Assembly (NCBI GenBank): GCA_958429225.1
Contig: CAUAJB010000087.1
Span: 1-6,161, forward strand
Direction of reading: 5' to 3'
Source: an uncultured Collinsella sp.
GTDB taxonomy: Bacteria > Actinomycetota > Coriobacteriia > Coriobacteriales > Coriobacteriaceae
DNA: 6,161 bases
Of the stretch, positions 1 through 4,960 are shown piece after piece (the stretch's first letter is position 1; the number at the start of each line of letters is the position of its first letter). The notes under the pieces were generated by a model. The model worked only from the letters and a program-made list of their open reading frames with translations, did not search any database and was not told where the DNA came from. Made by a program: the position numbers and the translations under genes.

Positions 1-101
1 CGCTATTTAGGGCGTCCAAGATTTGGGGCGCAGTTCAATATGGGAGATCGGGCTTTCAAGGCTCAGTTAAACCAAACTTGCGCGGTCAAATGACCCGTAG
101 C
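1..101. other. AT-richer edge segment downstream of argS, no confident gene
   Basis: This stretch lies past the argS stop codon. A plus-strand frame is open from the window edge to a TGA at 91-93 and encodes about 30 residues ending in LNQTCAVK. It would converge on argS, whose stop codon lies 8 bases further on. Its third codon positions are only about half G/C, unlike the strongly GC3-biased genes nearby, and one other plus frame is open here too, so I do not call it a gene. Between the two stops lies a perfect 12-base palindrome, GGTCAAATGACC (84-95). It is too short and has no adjacent T-run, so it is not a convincing intrinsic terminator. No clear terminator for argS is visible in these bases. 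Confidence 0.4.
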
Positions 102-1955
102 TTACATCTGCTCGGGAGCGGAGACACCAACAAGGGTGAGCACCAGGGCGAGCGTCACGCGGACGGCGTCGCAAGCGGCCAGACGGGCACGCGAAAGCTC
201 GGGGTCGACGGGACGGCCCTCGCTCGGCAGAACCTGGCAGGCAGCGTAGAAGCTGTGGAAGTCGCCGGCGAGTTCCTCAGCAAAGTGCGTCAGACGGAAC
301 GGGGCGCGGTCGCGAGCGCAGCTGGCGATGAGGTCGGTGAGCTCGTTGAGCTTACGCGAAAGGGCGAGCTCGGTCGGGTCGGTCAGCAGCGAGTAATCAA
401 CGTTCTCACCGATGGCCTTGGCGGCGACGGCCTTCATGCCCATCTCGTCAGCCTGCTCGGGCGTAACGTCGGCGGCACGGCGCAGGATGGAGCACACGCG
501 GGCGTGAGCATACTGCACGTAATAGACCGGGTTGGAGTTGTCGCGCTTCTTAACGGCCTCAATATCGAAGTCGACCATCTGGTTGGAGCTCTTGGAGATG
601 AGCGTGTAGCGGGCGGCGTCGGAACCGACCTCGTCGACGAGCTCCTGCAGGGTCACCATGGTGCCCTTGCGCTTGGACATACGGACGGGCTTGCCGTTGC
701 GCAGCAGGTTGACGAGCTGGCCCAGCAGAACCTCAAACTTGCCGGGATAGCCAAGAGCGTCGCAGACGCAGCGGACGCGCTCGATGTAGCCGTGGTGGTC
801 GGCACCCCAGATGTCGATGACGTGGTCGACGCGCTGGAACTTATCCCAGTGATAGGCAACGTCGGAGGCGAAGTAGGTGTACTCGCCGTCGGACTTGATC
901 AGGACGCGGTCCTTGTCATCGCCCAGGTCGGTGGAGCGGAACCACAGGGCGCCGTCCTTGGTGTAGAGGTAGCCCATCTTGTCGAGCTTCTCAAAAGCGC
1001 GGTCGACGGCGGAGGTGCCGGCGGTCTCGCCCTCAGTGTCCTTCACATACAGTGAGCGCTCGGAGAACCAACGATCGAAGTCGCAGTTAACGGCATGGCA
1101 AAGGTCGCGCATGTTGTCGACCATCTTTACATAGCCGCGCTCGCGGAAGCTCTCCATACGCTCCTGAGGATCGGCGTTGACCCACTTATCGCCGTCAGTG
1201 CGCCAGAACTCGGCGGCCTCGTCGATGATGTAGTCGCCGCCATAGGAGTCCTTGCCAAGGGTCTCGGCAAAGTTATCCTGGTACGGATGAGTCTCGGGAT
1301 GCTCGTCATTCTCGTCGGCAACGAAGGCGTCGCGGTCGGCAATCAGCAGCTTGTGAGCCTCGTCGATATCCACGCCCTGCTTGGCGATGATGTCGGCAAG
1401 CTGCATATAGCGCGTGCTGATGGAGTTGCCGAAGGTGTTCATCTGAGAGCCGTGGTCGTTGATGTAGAACTCACGCTGGATGTCGTAACCGGCGTGGTCC
1501 ATAACACGGCAGAGTGAGTCGCCCAGCGCGGCCCAGCGGCCGTGGCCGATGTGCATGGGGCCGACGGGGTTAGCGGAAACGAACTCGACCTGGGTCTTCA
1601 GGCCACCACCGACGTTGGACTTAGCGAAGTCCATACCCTTCTCGCGAGCCTCGCCAAAGATGGCATTCTTGACGGCAACGGAGAGGTAGAAGTTGATGAA
1701 GCCGGGGCCTGCGATCTCGACCTTCTCGATCGCGGGGTCCTCGGGCATATGGGCAACGATGGCCTCGGCGATCTTGCGCGGGGCGCAGTGGGCCAGCTTG
1801 GCGGACTTCAGGGCCATGGTAGAGGTCCACTCGCCATGAGAAGTGTCAGCCGGTCGCTCGATAGCGCAATCGTCAAGTTCAAATGCGGAAAGGTCGCCGG
1901 CCTCCTGGGCCGCAGCAAGCGCAGCGCGTACCAGCTCTTCAATCTTCTCGGGCAT
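102..1955 (-). CDS. argS: Arginyl-tRNA synthetase (class Ia), 617 aa
   Basis: Charges tRNA-Arg with arginine using ATP in the cytoplasm; the activity is essential. The N-terminal region (about residues 1-110) fits the ArgRS-specific Add1 tRNA-recognition domain. The Rossmann catalytic core begins near the SANP stretch (127-130) and carries the class I HIGH signature exactly (135-138). The second signature is MSKRKG (426-431), a usual ArgRS form of KMSKS. The DALR anticodon-binding domain begins near YYVQYAHARV (478-487), a hallmark of ArgRS, and the protein ends in the typical TLALVLTLVGVSAPEQM tail. Length is slightly above the 550-600 residues common in bacteria. The frame stays open 30 codons further upstream (to 2045), but the ATG at 1955 follows an AAGGAGG ribosome-binding site and begins a normal ArgRS N-terminus, so I chose it. 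The gene is divergent from the carD-like gene and appears monocistronic within the window. The family call is certain from the motifs. Confidence 0.98.
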   Translation of the reverse strand: MPEKIEELVRAALAAAQEAGDLSAFELDDCAIERPADTSHGEWTSTMALKSAKLAHCAPRKIAEAIVAHMPEDPAIEKVEIAGPGFINFYLSVAVKNAIFGEAREKGMDFAKSNVGGGLKTQVEFVSANPVGPMHIGHGRWAALGDSLCRVMDHAGYDIQREFYINDHGSQMNTFGNSISTRYMQLADIIAKQGVDIDEAHKLLIADRDAFVADENDEHPETHPYQDNFAETLGKDSYGGDYIIDEAAEFWRTDGDKWVNADPQERMESFRERGYVKMVDNMRDLCHAVNCDFDRWFSERSLYVKDTEGETAGTSAVDRAFEKLDKMGYLYTKDGALWFRSTDLGDDKDRVLIKSDGEYTYFASDVAYHWDKFQRVDHVIDIWGADHHGYIERVRCVCDALGYPGKFEVLLGQLVNLLRNGKPVRMSKRKGTMVTLQELVDEVGSDAARYTLISKSSNQMVDFDIEAVKKRDNSNPVYYVQYAHARVCSILRRAADVTPEQADEMGMKAVAAKAIGENVDYSLLTDPTELALSRKLNELTDLIASCARDRAPFRLTHFAEELAGDFHSFYAACQVLPSEGRPVDPELSRARLAACDAVRVTLALVLTLVGVSAPEQM

Positions 1956-1959
1956 AGAT

Positions 1960-1966
1960 CCTCCTT
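1960..1966 (-). promoter_or_regulatory. Strong ribosome-binding site of argS
   Basis: On the minus strand this reads AAGGAGG, a near-perfect anti-Shine-Dalgarno match, four bases before the ATG at 1955-1953. It decides the argS start over the in-frame extension reaching 2045, which lacks such a site. Confidence 0.85.
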
Positions 1967-2014
1967 GTGTTAAAGCCCCCGAGCTCTTGGTCACTCGTAG
2001 GGTAAAAGCCAGAG

Positions 2015-2051
2015 TTTGTAGCACTCTATCACAAGCGACGGGCACTGTCGC
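2015..2051 (-). promoter_or_regulatory. Candidate argS promoter elements
   Basis: Two overlapping sigma-70-like readings exist on the minus strand. One is GCGACA (2051-2046), a 17-base spacer, then TAGAGT (2028-2023); each hexamer matches the consensus at four of six positions. The other is an extended -10, TGC followed by TACAAA (2023-2015), with no good -35. Either would leave a 5' leader of roughly 45-60 bases. No T-box or other long leader structure fits. This is a weak prediction from consensus matching only. Confidence 0.25.
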
Positions 2052-2071
2052 AGGGTAAAGCTAATAGATAT

Positions 2072-2230
2072 TGCATATGCACAAAAATGACTACAGCTTG
2101 TATGGAGTCACTCAAAGATGCCAGTCTGCCTGCAGATTATGCAGGCGTTGAAAATGCATAAAGGTGTGAATGAGCTGCGTCTGTTATCGAATACTCTTAC
2201 CTATCAGAGTTGTGTGCTTTTCCTGCATAA
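2072..2230. repeat. Cluster of TGCATA sites in the argS/carD divergent spacer
   Basis: The hexamer TGCATA or its complement occurs five times in about 160 bases. Two copies form the perfect palindrome TGCATATGCA (2072-2081). TTATGCA (2137-2143) faces TGCATAA (2155-2161) across 11 bases. Another TGCATAAAG lies at 2224-2232 and repeats the one at 2155-2163. By eye I found the hexamer only once elsewhere in the window, inside argS. The sites lie upstream of the likely carD promoter and well upstream of argS, where operator sites could sit. An AT-rich chance cluster remains possible. Confidence 0.35.
2128..2146. repeat. Perfect inverted repeat GCCTGCA-N5-TGCAGGC
   Basis: Seven-base arms (2128-2134 and 2140-2146) flank the spacer GATTA. 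There is no T-run on either side, so it is not an intrinsic terminator. Its right arm shares bases with the TTATGCA arm of the neighbouring inverted repeat, so the two could not both form as RNA stems. It lies in non-coding sequence between the divergent argS and carD-like genes; a protein-binding site is the simplest reading. Function unknown. Confidence 0.45.
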
Positions 2231-2239
2231 AGTAAGGGT

Positions 2240-2268
2240 TTGCGCACGTCAGCGTGTTATTCTAGACA
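2240..2268 (+). promoter_or_regulatory. Candidate promoter of the carD-like gene
   Basis: TTGCGC (2240-2245) and TAGACA (2263-2268) are separated by 17 bases. This predicts a start near 2275 and a leader of about 22 bases before the ATG at 2298, with room for the ribosome-binding site. The -10 hexamer is a poor match, so confidence is modest. Confidence 0.35.
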
Positions 2269-2283
2269 TACGTAAATTCGTAT
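2268..2283. repeat. Inverted repeat ATACG-N6-CGTAT at the carD start region
   Basis: Five-base arms (2268-2272 and 2279-2283) flank TAAATT. It overlaps the last base of the candidate -10 box and the predicted transcription start, and ends five bases before the ribosome-binding site. A repressor bound here would block initiation, so it is a candidate operator. The arms are short enough that chance cannot be excluded. Confidence 0.3.
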
Positions 2284-2288
2284 AAGTT

Positions 2289-2293
2289 GGAGG
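2289..2293 (+). promoter_or_regulatory. Ribosome-binding site of the carD-like gene
   Basis: GGAGG lies four bases before the ATG at 2298, the same short spacing as at argS. It supports the ATG at 2298 rather than the overlapping frame that begins a few bases earlier. Confidence 0.75.
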
Positions 2294-2297
2294 TAGC

Positions 2298-2783
2298 ATG
2301 TTCTCAATCGGTCAACACGTCATTCATCCGGGCCAGGGAGTCTGCACCGTCGTCGGTTTTAGGGACGACACACCGCAGCCCATGCTGCTGCTCGAGACCA
2401 AGCAGGGACATGCGCAGACGATCCTCATGTACCCCGTGGCGCAGGCCGACCGTTTGCACGCCGCCATCTCGCAGCAAGATGCCGAGCACCTGCTGAGCCA
2501 CTATGACGAGCTGGAGTGCGACACCTTTACCGAGCGCAACAGCTCGCTTGAGGAGACGCACTTTAAGCAGCAGCTCAAGCTGGGCGCGCCCGAGACGGTC
2601 CGCGTGGCAAAGACCATGATGTACCGCATTCGCCAGGCCGAGGAAGCTGATAAAAAGCCCAGCTCCTACTACATGCGCGTACTCAAGGAAGCCAAGCGCC
2701 GCTCCATCGAGGAGTTCGCCGTGGCCTTGGGCGTCACCGAGGAGGCCGCCGAAGCCCGCCTAGCCCAAGCCGCCCTCAACTAA
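2298..2783 (+). CDS. CarD/CdnL-family RNA polymerase-binding regulator, 161 aa
   Basis: CarD/CdnL proteins bind the RNA polymerase beta subunit through an N-terminal RID (Tudor-like) domain and alter promoter open-complex stability. Here residues 2-60 match that domain: FSIGQHVIHPGQGVCTVVGF opens it in the family's usual way (a basic or hydrophobic strand, then HPGQG). Residues 83-160 form the expected all-helical DNA-binding domain, with the KLG..ETV..V segment (94-103), the long R/E/K-rich helix (119-143) and a closing ALGVTEEAAEARL helix. Length matches the usual 150-165 residues. Oddly, the protein contains no tryptophan. In mycobacterial and Thermus CarD a conserved Trp wedges at the upstream edge of the bubble; by my hand alignment Leu84 takes that place. 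The ispD partner common beside actinobacterial carD is not next to it here. The family assignment is firm. Whether this is the principal CarD or a divergent paralogue is open, so I give no symbol. A hairpin terminator follows 12 bases after the stop. Confidence 0.9.
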   Translation: MFSIGQHVIHPGQGVCTVVGFRDDTPQPMLLLETKQGHAQTILMYPVAQADRLHAAISQQDAEHLLSHYDELECDTFTERNSSLEETHFKQQLKLGAPETVRVAKTMMYRIRQAEEADKKPSSYYMRVLKEAKRRSIEEFAVALGVTEEAAEARLAQAALN

Positions 2784-2795
2784 CCCAACCGCGCC

Positions 2796-2836
2796 AAAAC
2801 CACCACAAAGGGGACAGGCACCTTTGTGGTGGTTTT
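2796..2836 (+). terminator. Terminator-like hairpin, copy 1 of a 41-base repeat
   Basis: AAAACCACCACAAAGG (2796-2811) pairs perfectly over 16 bases with CCTTTGTGGTGGTTTT (2821-2836) around the 9-base loop GGACAGGCA. It begins 12 bases after the carD-like stop codon and ends in TTTT, with AAAA at the other side, so it could terminate in either direction. A second copy at 3506-3546 differs at one base and keeps the loop unchanged. Independent terminators would not be expected to share a loop sequence, so this is probably a dispersed repeat used as a terminator. Confidence 0.8.
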
Positions 2837-2837
2837 C

Positions 2838-2865
2838 TTGTTCTAGTAGTATTCATTCTTATCGA
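2838..2865 (+). promoter_or_regulatory. Possible promoter of the HD-domain gene
   Basis: Directly after the first hairpin come TTGTTC (2838-2843), a 16-base spacer and TATCGA (2860-2865). This would start transcription near 2872, leaving a leader of about 19 bases. The hairpin just upstream implies that the HD gene needs its own promoter, but both hexamers are imperfect. Confidence 0.25.
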
Positions 2866-2890
2866 TACCCACGAGCACAAGGAGTCTCCT

Positions 2891-3490
2891 ATGGCAGAGC
2901 CGCTTACCGCCGGAATCACCCGCGACCGCGCGTTCGAACTGCTCAACGAGCACAACAAGGACCCGTTCCATATCACCCATGGCGAGACGGTCGAGGGCAC
3001 TATGCGCTACTTTGCGCGCGAGTTCGACCCCGAGAACGAGGAGTTTTGGGGCATCGTCGGTCTGCTGCACGACCTGGATTGGGAGGAGCATGAGGACGAC
3101 CCCATGAACCACACCATCTATGCTGCCGAGATTCTTAAGGGCGAAGGTGCGTCTCCAGAGCTCATTCGCGCCATCCAGACGCACACGTCCGACTTCAACA
3201 CCTCGCTGCCCAAGCCCGAGCTGCAGATGGAAAAGATCCTGTTTGCCTGCGATGAGCTCACCGGCCTGATCGGCGCTGCAGTCATCATGCGCCCGAGCAA
3301 GAGCGTTATGGACTTTACGACCAAGTCGCTCAAGAAGAAGTTCAAGGACAAGCGCTTTGCCGCCGGCTGCTCGCGCGACGTGATTTCGCAGGGCGCCGAG
3401 ATGTTGGGCTGGGAGCTCCCCGAGCTCTTTGACCGCACCATCGCGGCCATGCAGTCCTTCGCCCCCGACCGCGATACCTTCCAGGCCTAA
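2891..3490 (+). CDS. HD-superfamily metal-dependent hydrolase, function undefined, 199 aa
   Basis: The protein belongs to the HD phosphohydrolase superfamily and resembles the stand-alone predicted hydrolases of COG2316. The expected metal ligands are visible: His30 in HITHGETVE, His60-Asp61 in GLLHDLDWE, and Asp121 in CDELTGL. His74 (NHTIYAAEIL) and His98 (QTHTS) lie where extra ligands sit in two-metal members. The segment RPSKSVMDFTTKSLKKKFKD (134-153), followed by FAAG, is strongly typical of this subfamily. I see no signal peptide or membrane segment, so it should be cytoplasmic. HD enzymes cleave phosphate esters or nucleotides; the substrate of this group is unknown to me. The ATG at 2891 is preceded by AAGGAG (2879-2884) at six bases. 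It is separated from the carD-like gene by a terminator hairpin and from convergent proA by a second copy, so it looks monocistronic. Confidence 0.88.
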   Translation: MAEPLTAGITRDRAFELLNEHNKDPFHITHGETVEGTMRYFAREFDPENEEFWGIVGLLHDLDWEEHEDDPMNHTIYAAEILKGEGASPELIRAIQTHTSDFNTSLPKPELQMEKILFACDELTGLIGAAVIMRPSKSVMDFTTKSLKKKFKDKRFAAGCSRDVISQGAEMLGWELPELFDRTIAAMQSFAPDRDTFQA

Positions 3491-3505
3491 CCGCCCACGC
3501 CACCT

Positions 3506-3546
3506 AAAACCACCACGAAGGGGACAGGCACCTTTGTGGTGGTTTT
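3506..3546. terminator. Shared bidirectional terminator-like hairpin, copy 2
   Basis: AAAACCACCACGAAGG (3506-3521) pairs with CCTTTGTGGTGGTTTT (3531-3546) around the same loop, GGACAGGCA. It lies between the convergent stops of the HD gene (3490) and proA (3561), 15 and 14 bases from them, and is flanked by A and T runs, so it can serve both genes. The only difference from copy 1 is G at 3517. In plus-strand RNA this gives a G-U pair with 3535; in minus-strand RNA it is a C-A mismatch. Confidence 0.8.
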
Positions 3547-3560
3547 CGTTTACGAGGGGT

Positions 3561-4847
3561 TTAGGGGCGGACCTGGCCGGTGCCGCGGAGCTTGTATTTG
3601 TAGGTGGTGAGGGCCTCGGCGGCGAAGGGTCCGCGGGCGTGGAGCTTTTGGGTCGAGATGCCAATCTCGGCGCCCAGGCCAAACTCGCCGCCGTCGGTGA
3701 AGCGCGTGCTGGCGTTGGCGTACACGGCCGAGGCATCGACCGCATCCAGGAAGCGCTCGCAAGCATCCGTGTTCTCGGCAACGATGGCCTCGGAGTGCAT
3801 CGTGCCGTAGCGGTTGATGTGTGCGATGGCCTCGTCCTCGCTTGCCACGACCTTCACGCTCATCTCGAGCGCCAGGTACTCGCGACCCCAGTCCTCCTCA
3901 GTCGCGGCGACGTAGTCATCGCCCTCCACAAAGCCGGCGTCGGCGCACGCGGCGCACGTGGCCTCGTCACCGTGAATGAGCACGCCGTGGTCGTGCAGCA
4001 CGGCAACGACCGCAGGCAAAAACGCATCGGCCACAGCACGGTCGACCAGCAGCGACTCGGCGGCATTGCACACGCCAACGCGCTGGGTCTTGGCATTGAC
4101 GATAATGTTGAGCGCCTTATCAAAGTCGGCGGATTCATGCACGTAGATGTGGCAGTTGCCCGTGCCCGTCTCGATCACCGGCACAAGCGACTCGCGCACG
4201 CAGCGCTGGATCAGGCCGGCGCCGCCGCGCGGAATGAGTACGTCGACAATGCCACGGAGCTTCATGAGCTCGCCAGTGGCCTCGCGGTCGGTGGACTCGA
4301 TCATCGAGACGGCCTCGCGCGGGAAACCCTTGGCCTCGAGCGCATCGGCCAGCAACTCGGCGATCATGGCGCACGAGTGATAGGCAAGTGAACCGCCGCG
4401 CAGGATGCAGGCGTTGCCGGTGCGGATGCAGATGCCCGCGGCGTCGGCCGTCACGTTGGGGCGCGCCTCGTAGACCATGGCGACCAGGCCCAACGGCACG
4501 CTCACGCGGGTGAGGTCCACGCCGCTTGCAAGCACGCGGTGGTCGAGCACGCGGCCGACAGGATCGGGCAGCTCGGCGAGCTTCTCCAGGCCGGCGGCCA
4601 TGCCCTCGACGCGCTCGGGCGTCAGCAACAGGCGATCGAGGAGCCCCGCCGAGGTGCCCGCATCGCGCGCAGCGGACATATCGAGCTCGTTGGCGGCAAC
4701 GATGGAATCGACACCATCGCGCAGCGCTGTGGCCATGGCGCGCACGGCCTCCTGACGCTGCTCATCGCTCGCCGTGGCAAGCGATGCCGACGCTGCCTTG
4801 GCGGCAACGGCAAGATCGTGGACATACGTGGCTATATCGACCGACAT
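3561..4847 (-). CDS. proA: Gamma-glutamyl phosphate reductase, 428 aa
   Basis: Catalyses the NADPH-dependent reduction of gamma-glutamyl phosphate to glutamate-5-semialdehyde, the second step of proline synthesis, in the cytoplasm. It is an aldehyde dehydrogenase-fold enzyme. The catalytic cysteine is Cys260 in TQRVGVCNAAESLL (254-267). Other family landmarks are PLGLVAMVYEARPNVT (118-133), ILRGGS (148-153), LIPRGGAGLI (204-213), ETGTGNCHIYV (226-236) and the C-terminal block ASTRFTDGGEFGLGAEIGIS (379-398), followed by TQKLHARGP. It ends in the typical KLRGTGQVR. Length is close to the usual 410-430 residues, and no key residue is missing. The ATG at 4847 follows AAGGG (4858-4854) at six bases. 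proB, its usual operon partner, is not adjacent on either side, so glutamate kinase must be encoded elsewhere. The gene is divergent from a prolyl aminopeptidase-like gene and ends at a shared bidirectional hairpin. I saw no convincing promoter in the 113-base spacer on this strand. Confidence 0.98.
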   Translation of the reverse strand: MSVDIATYVHDLAVAAKAASASLATASDEQRQEAVRAMATALRDGVDSIVAANELDMSAARDAGTSAGLLDRLLLTPERVEGMAAGLEKLAELPDPVGRVLDHRVLASGVDLTRVSVPLGLVAMVYEARPNVTADAAGICIRTGNACILRGGSLAYHSCAMIAELLADALEAKGFPREAVSMIESTDREATGELMKLRGIVDVLIPRGGAGLIQRCVRESLVPVIETGTGNCHIYVHESADFDKALNIIVNAKTQRVGVCNAAESLLVDRAVADAFLPAVVAVLHDHGVLIHGDEATCAACADAGFVEGDDYVAATEEDWGREYLALEMSVKVVASEDEAIAHINRYGTMHSEAIVAENTDACERFLDAVDASAVYANASTRFTDGGEFGLGAEIGISTQKLHARGPFAAEALTTYKYKLRGTGQVRP

Positions 4848-4891
4848 GGGCGGCCCTTTCTCTTAGTAGTTTGCCCACCATGGTAGCCGAT

Positions 4892-4922
4892 TTGTGCATG
4901 CCCTCGCGCACGGCGGTAGAAT
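4892..4922 (+). promoter_or_regulatory. Possible promoter of the prolyl aminopeptidase-like gene
   Basis: TAGAAT (4917-4922) matches the -10 consensus at five of six positions. The best -35 candidate is TTGTGC (4892-4897), at a longer than ideal 19-base spacing. Transcription would start near 4929, about 30 bases before the ATG at 4961. This is the most promoter-like sequence in the proA/peptidase spacer. Confidence 0.35.
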
Positions 4923-4960
4923 TGGTCAATCCGAAACACCGCAACGAACGGAAGTACCGC

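Noticed and set aside
78..1055. A 325-codon plus-strand open frame opposite argS
   Set aside because: It lies within the antisense of a certain argS, has no family motifs, and is rich in G, V, A and L in the way GC3-biased genes cast onto the opposite strand.
1956..2045. Thirty-codon N-terminal extension of argS
   Set aside because: The inner ATG has an ideal ribosome-binding site and gives a normal ArgRS N-terminus; the extension overlaps candidate promoter elements.
2087..2161. A 24-codon open frame (MTTACMESLKDASL...) in the argS/carD spacer
   Set aside because: There is no ribosome-binding site before the ATG, and the sequence is better explained by the inverted repeats it contains.
1956..2297. 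T-box or other amino acid-responsive leader for argS
   Set aside because: I find no T-box core sequence and no terminator/antiterminator pair on the argS side of the spacer; the likely leader is short.
2880..2890. AGGAG-T-CTCCT inverted repeat hiding the HD gene's ribosome-binding site
   Set aside because: A one-base loop cannot form a stable RNA hairpin, so it is unlikely to control translation.
2796..3546. CRISPR-like pair of repeats
   Set aside because: The two copies are about 710 bases apart with a full gene between them, and each sits at a gene end as a terminator hairpin.
2843..3781. A 312-codon minus-strand open frame opposite the HD gene
   Set aside because: It reads through the bidirectional hairpin and opposite a motif-complete HD protein, and carries no recognisable domain.
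3429..4391. A 320-codon plus-strand open frame opposite proA
   Set aside because: It overlaps an intact proA on the other strand and starts inside the HD gene; its composition is that of a shadow frame.
4921..4930. ATTGGTCAAT small palindrome in the proA/peptidase spacer
   Set aside because: Four-base arms are too short to distinguish from chance; it also supplies a TTGACC without a matching -10 for proA.
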